Assembly (NCBI GenBank): GCA_021819435.1
Contig: JAKARB010000005.1
Span: forward strand, 243,874-307,873
Length of the DNA: 64,000 bases
Direction of reading: 5' to 3'
Source of the DNA: Pseudomonadota bacterium
GTDB taxonomy: Bacteria > Pseudomonadota > Gammaproteobacteria > Burkholderiales > Burkholderiaceae_C
Positions 1 to 6,859 of this stretch are shown here, one piece after another. Both the position numbers and the translations under genes were made by a program. Every line of letters begins with the position of its first letter. Position 1 is the stretch's first letter. The notes under the pieces are model-generated. The model worked only from the letters and a program-made list of their open reading frames with translations. It had not been told where the DNA came from and did no database searches.

Positions 1-1
1 C

Positions 2-256
2 ACCTTCAACCTGCCCAACACAGTGCACGACTTCATCCGGGGCGCTGGCCCTGGCCGTGCGGTGGGCACGCGCGAAGCTGACGAACTGCGAAGCCACGCC
101 CACAAATTTTGGTCATCGGAAACGAGTCAGGACGGATCAGCGCCGGACGTGGAGCGCTGGACGGGTTTCCGTCAAACCGCCTACAACACATCGTCAACGG
201 GCGGCGATGAAACGCGCCCCCGCAACGTGGCGATGTTCTTCCTGATCAAGCGATGA
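2..256 (+). CDS. Phage fibre/spike protein, collar-type C-terminus (5' partial)
   Basis: The reading frame is open from base 2, so only the last 84 residues are visible. They show the typical end of a collar-domain tail fibre: FNLPN...DFIRGAG, then ADELRSHAH, then the terminal GGDETRPRNVAMFFLIKR block. In tailed phages such tips recognise the host surface. The muramidase gene starts 6 bases after the stop, so both are probably in one virion or late operon. Because collar-type ends are shared among phage types, the whole protein could be a tail fibre or the spike of a non-tailed virus. The family assignment is firm; the virion type is not. Confidence 0.8.
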   Translation, partial: TFNLPNTVHDFIRGAGPGRAVGTREADELRSHAHKFWSSETSQDGSAPDVERWTGFRQTAYNTSSTGGDETRPRNVAMFFLIKR

Positions 257-262
257 GCAGCC

Positions 263-943
263 ATGAAGCCATCCCAAGCCCTCATGTTTGCAGCAGCTGC
301 AAGCCTGCTGGTCATGTCGCACACATCGGCGCGCGGCGCCGTCGAAGCGGCGGATGGGGACATGGGGGCGCTGGACGCTGAAACCCTCACAGACTCATTG
401 CAAACCATGTTCAACCGCATCACCGAGCAGCCTGCAGGCGTTGACAACGACACGGCCACGCGCAACCTGGCGGCGGCGCTGGACGTCATCAAGATGGCCG
501 AAGGAACCGACCGAGGGGCAGACCCTTATCGGGTGTGCTTCGGCTTCGCGCACACCATCGCCGATCTGTCGGAGCACCCGGCCATCACGGGCGAGTGGCG
601 CGGCGCCACGCTCTCGGATGCCATGTGTGCAAATGCCGGGTTCGGGCCTGGCTGCAAGTCAACGGCGGCCGGCGCCTATCAGCTGATCAAGCCCACATGG
701 GCGCGGTGCCGCGATGCGCTGGGCCTGGCCGATTTCGGCCCCACCAGCCAGGACGCGGCGGCCATCTACCTCATTCAGCAGCGCGGCGCGCTTCAGGACG
801 TGTACGCGGGTCGCGTGCAAGCCTGGGTGAGCAAGTGCCGCGCCGAGTGGGCCAGCCTGCCGGGCAACTATGCAAAGCAGGGGCAGCGATCCATGGCCAC
901 GCTGGTGGCCTGGTTTCAACAACGTGGAGGGATCACGGCATGA
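263..943 (+). CDS. Secreted phage muramidase / lytic transglycosylase (lambda R type)
   Basis: A 226-residue peptidoglycan-cleaving enzyme. Residues 1-26 form a signal peptide (hydrophobic stretch ending in SARGA). The catalytic domain covers about residues 70-226 and contains AEGTD with the probable catalytic Glu80, DPYRVCFG, HTIADLSEHP and STAAGAYQLIKPTW, the pattern of the lambda R-like family found in prophages. Family members usually lack a long N-terminal extension; here about 70 residues precede the domain, which suggests delivery to the periplasm or incorporation in a virion. Its stop overlaps the next start (ATGA at 940), indicating translational coupling to the small membrane-protein genes downstream. 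Confidence 0.85.
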   Translation: MKPSQALMFAAAASLLVMSHTSARGAVEAADGDMGALDAETLTDSLQTMFNRITEQPAGVDNDTATRNLAAALDVIKMAEGTDRGADPYRVCFGFAHTIADLSEHPAITGEWRGATLSDAMCANAGFGPGCKSTAAGAYQLIKPTWARCRDALGLADFGPTSQDAAAIYLIQQRGALQDVYAGRVQAWVSKCRAEWASLPGNYAKQGQRSMATLVAWFQQRGGITA

Positions 944-1164
944 CGTCGAATCAACTCATGACGGGGGCGGCCGTGGGCCTGGCCGTGCTGGCCGTGCTCT
1001 ATGCCTTCCGTCGACCGGCTCAAGAGTCAGTGAACACGCGGCAAGCGGCCGTGACGGACTTCGGCAAGCTGTGGGATGAGCAGATGGCGGGGCTGCAGCT
1101 GTCGGCCAACCTCAGCGACTACAACGGGGCATTGAAGCTGCGCGGCTTCGGCTTCACGGTCTGA
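940..1164 (+). CDS. Small single-pass membrane protein of phage module
   Basis: A 74-residue protein starting at the ATG that overlaps the muramidase stop by four bases (ATGA). Residues 6-22 are a single hydrophobic segment (MTGAAVGLAVLAVLYAF) followed by a basic/polar tail of about 50 residues, so an N-terminal membrane anchor is likely. No family is recognised. The overlap with the muramidase and the run of similar small genes after it argue that it is expressed as part of the same phage operon. It could be a holin-like or minor virion membrane protein; the sequence does not decide. Confidence 0.7.
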   Translation: MTSNQLMTGAAVGLAVLAVLYAFRRPAQESVNTRQAAVTDFGKLWDEQMAGLQLSANLSDYNGALKLRGFGFTV

Positions 1165-1174
1165 AAGGGACAAC

Positions 1175-1333
1175 ATGAAGATCAACACCGAATTGGTTTG
1201 GGCCATGGGTGGCCTGTTCGTCGGCTACCTGCTGTTCAAGCGTGCGAGCGTGACGCAGCAGGCCAGCCCCACCACGTCCAACGAAATCACCAGCCAGGGC
1301 CAATGGTGGACCTACGCCGGTCTGTGGCAGTGA
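1175..1333 (+). CDS. Small single-pass membrane protein of phage module
   Basis: A 52-residue reading frame beginning MKINTELVWAMGGLFVGYLLF and ending in a Gln/Trp-rich tail (GQWWTYAGLWQ). The start has a GAAAGGGA Shine-Dalgarno-like stretch a few bases upstream. One transmembrane segment spans about residues 8-21, with KR immediately after it, suggesting the C-terminal tail lies on the cytoplasmic side. It lies 10 bases after the previous gene and 8 bases before the next, in the same orientation, which supports it as a real gene despite its length. Function unknown. Confidence 0.65.
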   Translation: MKINTELVWAMGGLFVGYLLFKRASVTQQASPTTSNEITSQGQWWTYAGLWQ

Positions 1334-1341
1334 GGTAAGCC

Positions 1342-1812
1342 ATGAGCGCATCCACCAACATCAGCAAGGCGGCCATCCTGGCCGGTGCGGGGCTGGCCCT
1401 CGTGGCTTTCCTGTGGCTCAAAAAAAAAGGGGTTGCGGGTGTGGCGGGCGATGTGGTGGGTGCAGTGGGTGACGCATCGGCCGGCGTGGTGCTGGGCGTG
1501 GGCGATCTGTGGGGCGTGCCCCGAACGGATGCCAGCGCATGCGCCAAAGCACGCGCCGAGGGTCGATGGCTCGATGCCTCGTTCTACTGCCCTGCGGGGC
1601 AGTTCATCACCTCGGGCGCGGGCGCTGCGGCCAACGCGGTGGGCAACGCGGCATCCGGTGCCGTGCTGAGTGTGGGCGATGCCGTGGGCGTGCCTCGCAC
1701 CAACGAAACCGAGTGCGAAAAAGCCAAGCGGGAAGGGCGCACGCTCGATGCGTCGTTTGCCTGCCCTGCGGGCGATTTCCTCAGCTATACGTGGAACAAG
1801 TGGGGGTGGTGA
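1342..1812 (+). CDS. Membrane-anchored protein with two Cys-X15-Cys repeats (phage module)
   Basis: A 156-residue protein. Residues 10-27 form a membrane segment ending in LKKK. The rest consists of two imperfect copies of a module of roughly 50 residues: GVGDLWGVPRTD...C...LDASFYCPAG and SVGDAVGVPRTN...C...LDASFACPAG. Each copy has two cysteines 16 residues apart and the same GVPRT and LDASF blocks, so each probably folds as a small disulfide-bonded domain outside the cytoplasmic membrane. No known family is recognised. A run of nine A residues lies at codons 27-29. The gene is inside the small membrane-protein operon of the phage element. Confidence 0.75.
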   Translation: MSASTNISKAAILAGAGLALVAFLWLKKKGVAGVAGDVVGAVGDASAGVVLGVGDLWGVPRTDASACAKARAEGRWLDASFYCPAGQFITSGAGAAANAVGNAASGAVLSVGDAVGVPRTNETECEKAKREGRTLDASFACPAGDFLSYTWNKWGW

Positions 1813-1813
1813 C

Positions 1814-2194
1814 ATGGACCCGTTGACCGTTCTCGCGGCCCTTGGCCCCCTCGTGGTTGACCTGGGAAAGGGCCTGATTGGAAAGGTGCTCGGCCAGGCC
1901 GATTACAAGCCGGTGAACATCGACGAATGGGCGCGCATGCGCGGCGTCGAGTTGGACACCTTCCGCGCGATCAACCAAGCCGGCGCCGAGGGCGAGAGTT
2001 ATCCGTGGGTGCATGCGGTCATCAAGCTGCAGCGGCCCATCGTGGTGGGCGTGACGCTGGGCGTTTGGGCCTGGTCGCGCACATGGGGCACACCGTCGCC
2101 CGACATTGACAACGCGGCCGGCGTCGTGTGCTTCTACCTGTTCGGGGATCGCACGTTGATCGCGGCCAAAAAACAAGTCCAAGGGGCTCGCTGA
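1814..2194 (+). CDS. Holin-like small membrane protein (phage module)
   Basis: A 126-residue protein. It begins with a weakly hydrophobic, possibly amphipathic stretch (LTVLAALGPLVVDLGKGLIGKVLG), has a charged middle (DEWARMRGVELDTFRAINQ), and then a clear membrane segment near residues 76-90 (RPIVVGVTLGVWAWS) with a second hydrophobic stretch near 100-113. The layout resembles three-helix phage or gene-transfer-agent holins, but no diagnostic motif is visible, so this is a suggestion. Start and stop lie one base from the neighbours, and its stop overlaps the next ATG (TGATG), showing coupled translation. Confidence 0.6.
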   Translation: MDPLTVLAALGPLVVDLGKGLIGKVLGQADYKPVNIDEWARMRGVELDTFRAINQAGAEGESYPWVHAVIKLQRPIVVGVTLGVWAWSRTWGTPSPDIDNAAGVVCFYLFGDRTLIAAKKQVQGAR

Positions 2195-2370
2195 TGGGTG
2201 ATCTGGTTCATGGCCTGGTGGCCAAGGTGGTGGGCGGCGTCATCGTGGGCGCGGTGGTGGGGTGGAGCGCTTCGGCGCTGACCATCGCCGGCCGTGTCGA
2301 TGCGGTGGAAAAAACCCTCTCGCGCATTGAAGCGCGGCTCGATTCCGTCATCACCAAGCGGGAGAAATGA
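2194..2370 (+). CDS. Small membrane protein with C-terminal amphipathic helix (phage module)
   Basis: A 58-residue protein, MGDLVHGLVAKVVGG..., beginning at the ATG that overlaps the previous stop (TGATG). Residues 11-32 are hydrophobic and Gly/Val/Ala-rich; the remainder (VDAVEKTLSRIEARLDSVITKREK) has a heptad-like pattern and is probably a short coiled coil on the cytoplasmic side. Such anchor-plus-coil arrangements occur in spanins and in virion membrane proteins. No family can be named. Confidence 0.65.
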   Translation: MGDLVHGLVAKVVGGVIVGAVVGWSASALTIAGRVDAVEKTLSRIEARLDSVITKREK

Positions 2371-2372
2371 GC

Positions 2373-2516
2373 ATGTGGCCCAGCTGGAAGGACATTGGCA
2401 AAGAGGCGGCCATCGTCATCGGCGGCGCCATCGTGGCGGCGCTGATCATCGGGCAGTTGCCCGGCCTCAAAAAGTGGATTTCCGATCAATGGGGCGACAC
2501 GCCCAAACTGTTTTGA
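2373..2516 (+). CDS. Small single-pass membrane protein (phage module)
   Basis: A 47-residue protein, MWPSWKDIGKEAAIVIGGAIVAALIIGQLPG.... The ATG at 2373 was preferred over the one at 2367 because the GGAG at 2361 lies 8 bases before it, whereas the earlier ATG is only 2 bases away. One membrane helix spans residues 13-26 and the tail is Lys/Trp-rich. It sits 2 bases after the upstream gene and 10 before the SGNH hydrolase gene. No family recognised. Confidence 0.6.
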   Translation: MWPSWKDIGKEAAIVIGGAIVAALIIGQLPGLKKWISDQWGDTPKLF

Positions 2517-2526
2517 AGGGCAGACC

Positions 2527-3885
2527 ATGGACAAGAACACCAGCAACGCGCGCGCCGTCGCCATCTTCGACAAGCGTGACAACCTGATCGGCCTGGAAGG
2601 TCGCAACGGCAAGAAGTGGAGCGTGGGCAAAGCCTCGCTCGCCGAGCGCCTCATGTCGGCACGCCAGCGTGCGCGGGGCTTCAACTGGATCGAAGGCGGC
2701 GTGATGGCCACGCCTCCGACCGTCACGCAGGGCGCCATCGGCATGGCGCTGCCGGCCGGCATGACGGCCATGGCAGACCGTCGCCTGGCAACCAACCGCG
2801 CGGCCTACCGCGTGCGCGGCACGGGCGGCGTGGCTTTCGAGGAAAACATCGGTGGCAGCAACTACATCCGATACGCGAGCGAGCGCACCAACACGGCGGG
2901 CGGCCTCGCGTACGGAAAGGGAACGTGGGAGGTCACCATCCCCACCGATTCGCGCTATGTGGCGTTCGAGTTGCTGGGCTCGGCCACCATGGCTTACATG
3001 GTGTACGTGCGCGACCTGGTGGGCAGCAATTCGGGCCTGACGGCCGCCAACGGCCACAACATCGGCGCGGCCAACCAAACCCTGCTGATCGACTTTGGAG
3101 CGGCCGGTGACCGTGAGGTCACGCTGCTGATGGGCTCGAGCGATCATGGAATCCGGGCCTATGCCATCGAAGACACGGCCAGCGTCTTCAACGTCGCGCA
3201 GGATGATCTGCGATGGCTGGTCAAGGGTGATTCGCTGGTGTGGGGCAGCATGTCGCCGCCACCCAACTACGTGGGCCGAGCCATGGGCGACGTCATGCGC
3301 GCGCTGATGGGCTGCGATGTGGTGTGCCAGGGCATCGGCGCATCGGGCTACATCGCAGGCAACAACCTTCAAAACGCCTATCGGCAGGAAGACGCGGCCA
3401 AGGTGGGGGCAGACCTGAATCTGGTGCTGCTGGGCGTCAACGATGTGGGCGCCGTGCCCATCATCACCGGGCCGGCTCTGCAAGATGCCGTCAAGCGCTC
3501 GATCTCGGGCATGGTTGATCGCGGCATGTCTGAGCCCATCATTGTGGGTGGCCCGTGGGCCATGAACCGCAACAGCGTGGGCGCCAGCCAGGCAAAGACC
3601 AACCTCCTGCAGGTCGAGGCGGACATTGCAGCGGCTGTCGAAAGCCTGGCCGAGCCGCGCATCGTGTTTTTGCCCATGAGCACGCCGGGCATGGCCACCC
3701 CGTGGGGCGGCGTGTGCGATCCGTGGATCACGGGCGAGCAAAAGACCAACAGCACGGCCGGCAGCGTGGGCAACTCGCGGCGCGTGGTGGGCGATGACAC
3801 CCACCCGAGCCTCTACGGTGCTTTGTACCAGGGGCGCCGGCTGGTCAATGAGTGCATCAGAACGGCCGTTTACCGGGGCTGGTGA
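2527..3885 (+). CDS. SGNH/GDSL-type hydrolase of phage element
   Basis: A 452-residue protein. The N-terminal 200 residues look like a beta-rich domain of unknown family. The C-terminal half carries the SGNH hydrolase blocks in order: KGDSLVWG with nucleophile Ser236, a block around G303 and N305 (LLGVNDVG), and DDTHPS with D423 and H426 of the catalytic dyad. This family removes ester-linked groups such as acetyl from polysaccharides or lipids. As the largest gene of the right end of a phage element it may act as a host-surface esterase carried on the virion. No signal peptide is visible. The catalytic call is good; the substrate is unknown. Confidence 0.8.
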   Translation: MDKNTSNARAVAIFDKRDNLIGLEGRNGKKWSVGKASLAERLMSARQRARGFNWIEGGVMATPPTVTQGAIGMALPAGMTAMADRRLATNRAAYRVRGTGGVAFEENIGGSNYIRYASERTNTAGGLAYGKGTWEVTIPTDSRYVAFELLGSATMAYMVYVRDLVGSNSGLTAANGHNIGAANQTLLIDFGAAGDREVTLLMGSSDHGIRAYAIEDTASVFNVAQDDLRWLVKGDSLVWGSMSPPPNYVGRAMGDVMRALMGCDVVCQGIGASGYIAGNNLQNAYRQEDAAKVGADLNLVLLGVNDVGAVPIITGPALQDAVKRSISGMVDRGMSEPIIVGGPWAMNRNSVGASQAKTNLLQVEADIAAAVESLAEPRIVFLPMSTPGMATPWGGVCDPWITGEQKTNSTAGSVGNSRRVVGDDTHPSLYGALYQGRRLVNECIRTAVYRGW

Positions 3886-4290
3886 TCACCTGACCACGTA
3901 GAGCGTGCTGGGGGCCTTGGGTGGTGCCAGGTGCAGGCGCTGGCCAACGACTTGGGGAGCCGCTCGGCTGTCTGCGCTGACGTGGGCCTGCAAAAGCGCC
4001 AGGTCGCGGCGCAGGCGCTCGGCCTCTTTGGCGGCGTGCTCGCTGGCGCGCATGTGGTGCAACAGCAGGTTGTGCGCGTCCGCGTCGAGCCACTGCGAGC
4101 CCCAATGGGTGAGCCAGAAAAGCGCGAGCAACGCGGGGCGCGGTGCATCGTCGTCGCTGATCCAGCGGCGCACGGTGCGCTCGCCAACGCCCAGGGCGCG
4201 GGCGAGTTCGCGGGGGTGAGGCCGTCCCAGGGCCTCAAGCATCACGCCCAGGGGCGGCGTGTGCTTCGGTAGTTTTTTGAGCGTGGTCAT
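3886..4290 (-). CDS. HTH-containing regulator of phage element
   Basis: A 134-residue protein, MTTLKKLPKHTPPLG..., convergent with the SGNH gene. The most likely start is the ATG at 4290; an upstream in-frame extension has no family-like sequence and would cross the dif-like site. Residues 26-40 (ELARALGVGERTVRRW) are a clear helix-turn-helix. The next block (PRPALLALFWLTHWG) recurs in small phage and plasmid regulators, and the C-terminal half (residues 70-105) is predicted helical. It is the last gene before the att-like site and faces inward, typical of a phage repressor or late regulator. Its exact target is unknown. Confidence 0.7.
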   Translation of the reverse strand: MTTLKKLPKHTPPLGVMLEALGRPHPRELARALGVGERTVRRWISDDDAPRPALLALFWLTHWGSQWLDADAHNLLLHHMRASEHAAKEAERLRRDLALLQAHVSADSRAAPQVVGQRLHLAPPKAPSTLYVVR

Positions 4291-4380
4291 GTGACCGATT
4301 TCACGAAAGCGCGGGGGCGCCAATCGATGAAAAAGCGGCCAAGAACTGACGCAAGGCGGCGTGTAGTGTGCGTGCAACAC

Positions 4381-4408
4381 ACTTGCCACGATGTATATTA
4401 TGTCAACC
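4381..4408 (+). other. dif-like Xer recombination site (probable prophage attachment site)
   Basis: The 28 bases can be split as an 11-base XerC-like arm (ACTTGCCACGA), central TGTATA, and an 11-base XerD-like arm (TTATGTCAACC). The centre is identical to the E. coli dif centre and the XerD arm matches the dif arm TTATGTTAAAT at 8 of 11 positions; the XerC arm is degenerate (4 of 11). Phage sites that exploit XerCD often have one poor arm. It lies exactly between the last phage gene and the first host-like gene, which is the main reason to call it an att site. Confidence 0.5.
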
Positions 4409-4416
4409 ATACATCG
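4389..4416. repeat. 8-bp inverted repeat overlapping the dif-like core
   Basis: CGATGTAT (4389-4396) and ATACATCG (4409-4416) are perfect inverted copies separated by 12 bases. The repeat overlaps the Xer-like core and lies about 100 bases upstream of the HTH gene at 3886-4290. It could be that gene's operator or an accessory-protein site at the recombination core. There is no T-run, so it is not a typical terminator. Confidence 0.4.
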
Positions 4417-4457
4417 CTCGATCAATTTCGCTGAATCTGTCCACGTCAGACCCCCAT

Positions 4458-5072
4458 TCAACCCCCATCCTCCGTTGCGGCCAGCGACCCCGCCAAGGCC
4501 CCCACGCAAACATCGAGCAGTTGCCTGCGCGGGATGCGTGAGCCCTCATCCAGCCAATCCAGCACGGCCTGTACCAGGAAGGCAAGCCATGAGCGGATGG
4601 CAAGGTGCTTCAAGGCTTTTGCAGATGGCCGGGAACCCAGTGTCGCAAGAATGCGCTTGGCTTGCAGATCCAGATTGCGGTTGACCACATCCTGGATGGC
4701 CTGGTCGGGGCTGGCCGCGCTGCGAAAAATCGCCCGGTATGTGTGGGGGTGGCTTTCAACGTAGTCCAGGTAAGCCGTCAGGCTGGCCCGCAATTGCTGG
4801 CTCGGCGGCAGCGCCGGATCAGGTTGCGTGGCTTGCAGGATCTCGTCATAGCCGCTCTGGACGATGGCTGAGAAGAAGTGTCGCTTGCTGGGAAAGTAGT
4901 GATACAGCAAGCCCCGGGACACCCCCGCCGACTGGGCGATCTGGTCGATCTGCACCTCGTCGTAAGGCTTCGCGCCAAATGCCGTTGCCCCAACCGCCAG
5001 CAAATGCGCCCGGCGGGCATCTGGCTCCAGACGGGGCCCGATCGGTTGCGTTGACAGTTTTTTCTCCGGCAT
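4458..5072 (-). CDS. TetR-family transcriptional regulator
   Basis: A 204-residue repressor. The N-terminal helix-turn-helix is clear (YDEVQIDQIAQSAGVSRGLLYHYFPSKRHFFSAIV, about residues 37-71), followed by an all-helical ligand domain. The start at 5072 was chosen because GAGAGGG precedes it; an ATG at 5084 is the alternative (MRGRMPEKK). The gene is divergent from the alpha/beta hydrolase gene, with two similar palindrome-like sites between them, so it most likely represses itself and the hydrolase and is released by a hydrophobic ligand. The ligand is unknown. Confidence 0.9.
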   Translation of the reverse strand: MPEKKLSTQPIGPRLEPDARRAHLLAVGATAFGAKPYDEVQIDQIAQSAGVSRGLLYHYFPSKRHFFSAIVQSGYDEILQATQPDPALPPSQQLRASLTAYLDYVESHPHTYRAIFRSAASPDQAIQDVVNRNLDLQAKRILATLGSRPSAKALKHLAIRSWLAFLVQAVLDWLDEGSRIPRRQLLDVCVGALAGSLAATEDGG

Positions 5073-5086
5073 GCGCCCTCTCATTG

Positions 5087-5140
5087 TTTGACATGAGTTC
5101 AACAGTGTATGCACAATGCGACTATTAAACATGCGTTCAA
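5087..5140. promoter_or_regulatory. Two operator-like sites between divergent TetR and hydrolase genes
   Basis: Two related 16-base elements lie here: TTTGACATGAGTTCAA (5087-5102) and TTAAACATGCGTTCAA (5125-5140). They agree at 13 of 16 positions and each is a near-palindrome with TTGAAC-type half sites, as expected for a TetR operator. Their centres are 38 bases apart, close to an integral number of helical turns. Confidence 0.6.
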
Positions 5141-5204
5141 TAGCAGGCCGGCACCCTGCCCTGGCTTGTGCATCGGGGCCTTGCCCCTTGTCGAAAGAAA
5201 ACGG

Positions 5205-6572
5205 ATGAGCGAACTCAAGAACACGCTGCGACGCATCTTCATCACCACATGCCTTCTCACCAGAACGACCGAATGGGCAGCCAACCGGCTGGGCGCAGGT
5301 TTCTTTCTGCCCGCCCTTTTCGTTTTGCGTTACTCGGCCATGGGCGGTTTGGAGCCAAGGCTTTTCGCCGAACAACTCAATGCCGTGCGTTCCTTCGAGG
5401 ACGACGCCTGGTGTGGGCACTGGGATGCGATGGCGCGTGAGGAGCTCGCAGGCATCGGGAAAATGTTGCCGGGCCTTGCAAGTGTCATGACCGAAGAAGG
5501 GCTGGCCATGCCTGCCCGCCTCGAGCAAAACGCCGCCTGGGCAGAGTTTCAAGCCATGCTTGCCCCCTTGGGCCCCCGAATCGCTGAGTTGATGACGATG
5601 GATGCCCAAGCTGAAGCGAAGCAAGAAAGAACGAGCAAGCATGCAACCTCGGTCCCTGACAGCCAGCGGGCCATCGCAGCCTTGCGCTGCATGGTCAGGG
5701 CCATCACTTATTACCAGGTCAGCGCATTCCCTGGCGGATCAGTGGCTCGAATGAACGCCTATCACCGCTCGAGAAGCCTGTTCCATGTGTTGACGAAAAT
5801 CGTGGGGCCGATCCTCGGCCTGGCGATCGAGCACCGTCGCATTGAAGTGAACGGTCAAGTGGCGGAGGGCTACCTGGTGACCCCGCCGGGCTCCCAGCCT
5901 TGCCCGCTGGCGATCATCACCAACGGCCTGGAAGGCACGGTTCAAGAACTGGCGATTCCACTGTTGAAATACCACGATTCAGGCATGGCCGTTTTTGTCA
6001 TGGAAATGCCAGGAACCTATGCCTACACACAACCCATGTCCGCAGCCTCAGAGGCCATCTACCACGGGGTGATCGACCACTTGGCGAGGCACCCGCGGGT
6101 GGATCCAGGCCGCATCGGGTTCGTCGGGGTCAGCTTCGGGGGCTATTGGGCCGCCCGGCTGGCCGCCACCAGCCCCCGCCTGCGCTGTGTGGTTGCCTGC
6201 GGTGCGCCAACGCATCGATCGTTTCAGATTCAGAACACCATCGGCGTGCCCGAGATCATCGTTCGGGCTTTGCGCAACACCACCGGCGCCACGAGCTTGC
6301 ACGATCTGATGAAAAAACTGCGGGCGCTGTCGCTGCGTGAGTTTTATCGGCGCATCAAGGCTCCCCTGCTGGTCATCAATGGCGATCAGGACACCTTGCT
6401 CAGCACCCGGGACTCCATCGATCTGGCCGACCGTGCACAACAAGGCGAACTCAAGCTCTACCCCAACGACGACCATTGCGCCATGGCGCATTACCGCGAG
6501 TGGTTGGACTTGTCGCAAACATGGTTGCAGAAGCATTTTCTGCATGAGGCCGGCGAAAACAGCGTTTCATGA
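5205..6572 (+). CDS. Alpha/beta-hydrolase fold esterase (FrsA-like)
   Basis: A 455-residue enzyme. The N-terminal 190 residues are a helical region of unknown role. The C-terminal half is an alpha/beta hydrolase with the nucleophile elbow GVSFGG (Ser310), an acid near D394/D396 in INGDQDTLL, and catalytic His424 in PNDDHCAM. The start at 5205 (MSELKNTLRR) was preferred over an upstream ATG at 5109, which would run across the second operator. Divergent TetR and paired operators suggest induction by a substrate or related lipid/ester. Substrate cannot be predicted. Confidence 0.85.
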   Translation: MSELKNTLRRIFITTCLLTRTTEWAANRLGAGFFLPALFVLRYSAMGGLEPRLFAEQLNAVRSFEDDAWCGHWDAMAREELAGIGKMLPGLASVMTEEGLAMPARLEQNAAWAEFQAMLAPLGPRIAELMTMDAQAEAKQERTSKHATSVPDSQRAIAALRCMVRAITYYQVSAFPGGSVARMNAYHRSRSLFHVLTKIVGPILGLAIEHRRIEVNGQVAEGYLVTPPGSQPCPLAIITNGLEGTVQELAIPLLKYHDSGMAVFVMEMPGTYAYTQPMSAASEAIYHGVIDHLARHPRVDPGRIGFVGVSFGGYWAARLAATSPRLRCVVACGAPTHRSFQIQNTIGVPEIIVRALRNTTGATSLHDLMKKLRALSLREFYRRIKAPLLVINGDQDTLLSTRDSIDLADRAQQGELKLYPNDDHCAMAHYREWLDLSQTWLQKHFLHEAGENSVS

Positions 6573-6581
6573 GCGCCGGGT

Positions 6582-6764
6582 TCAACGGATGATGGCCTTG
6601 CCTGTCAGGTTGCCCAGGCGCGACAAGTTTTGTTCTATCTCGCTCAGGGCGTTGGCGATCAGGTCGATGCGCCTGCTGTTCCAGGGACGTTGGGCGTAAG
6701 CGCGTTCGAGGATCTGGCGCAGTCGCCGGTAGCGTTGAATCAATTCGTTCGGATGGGCATGCAT
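6582..6764 (-). CDS. Small conserved-looking helical protein of unknown function
   Basis: A 60-residue basic protein, MHAHPNELIQRYRRLRQILERAYAQRPWN..., starting at the ATG at 6764. The whole sequence is predicted alpha-helical with heptad-like leucines and ends SRLGNLTGKAIIR. It is convergent with the hydrolase gene (9-base gap) and divergent from glf. No family can be named from sequence alone. Confidence 0.55.
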   Translation of the reverse strand: MHAHPNELIQRYRRLRQILERAYAQRPWNSRRIDLIANALSEIEQNLSRLGNLTGKAIIR

Positions 6765-6810
6765 GGTGTGATGGCTCCACGCTGTTGTTGGGGAAAAGGC
6801 TGTGGCTGAA

Positions 6811-6825
6811 GGCATGGCAATTGCC
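6811..6825 (+). promoter_or_regulatory. Sigma-54 -24/-12 promoter of glf
   Basis: GGCATGGCAATTGCC fits GG-N10-GC exactly with the preferred TTGC. Predicted start of transcription is near 6836, 24 bases before the GTG start of the UDP-galactopyranose mutase gene. This is the leftmost member of the promoter series. Confidence 0.8.
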
Positions 6826-6859
6826 GCGCCTGGCTTCGCGATCCCAACCTGGAGACAGC

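Noticed and set aside
2467..3804. A 445-codon open frame on the minus strand
   Set aside because: Antisense to the SGNH hydrolase, whose catalytic blocks are clear; the translation is low-quality His/Arg/Ala-rich sequence.
4291..4509. N-terminal extension of the HTH gene
   Set aside because: Would translate through the dif-like site and gives sequence unlike the family; the ATG at 4290 has the expected N-terminus.
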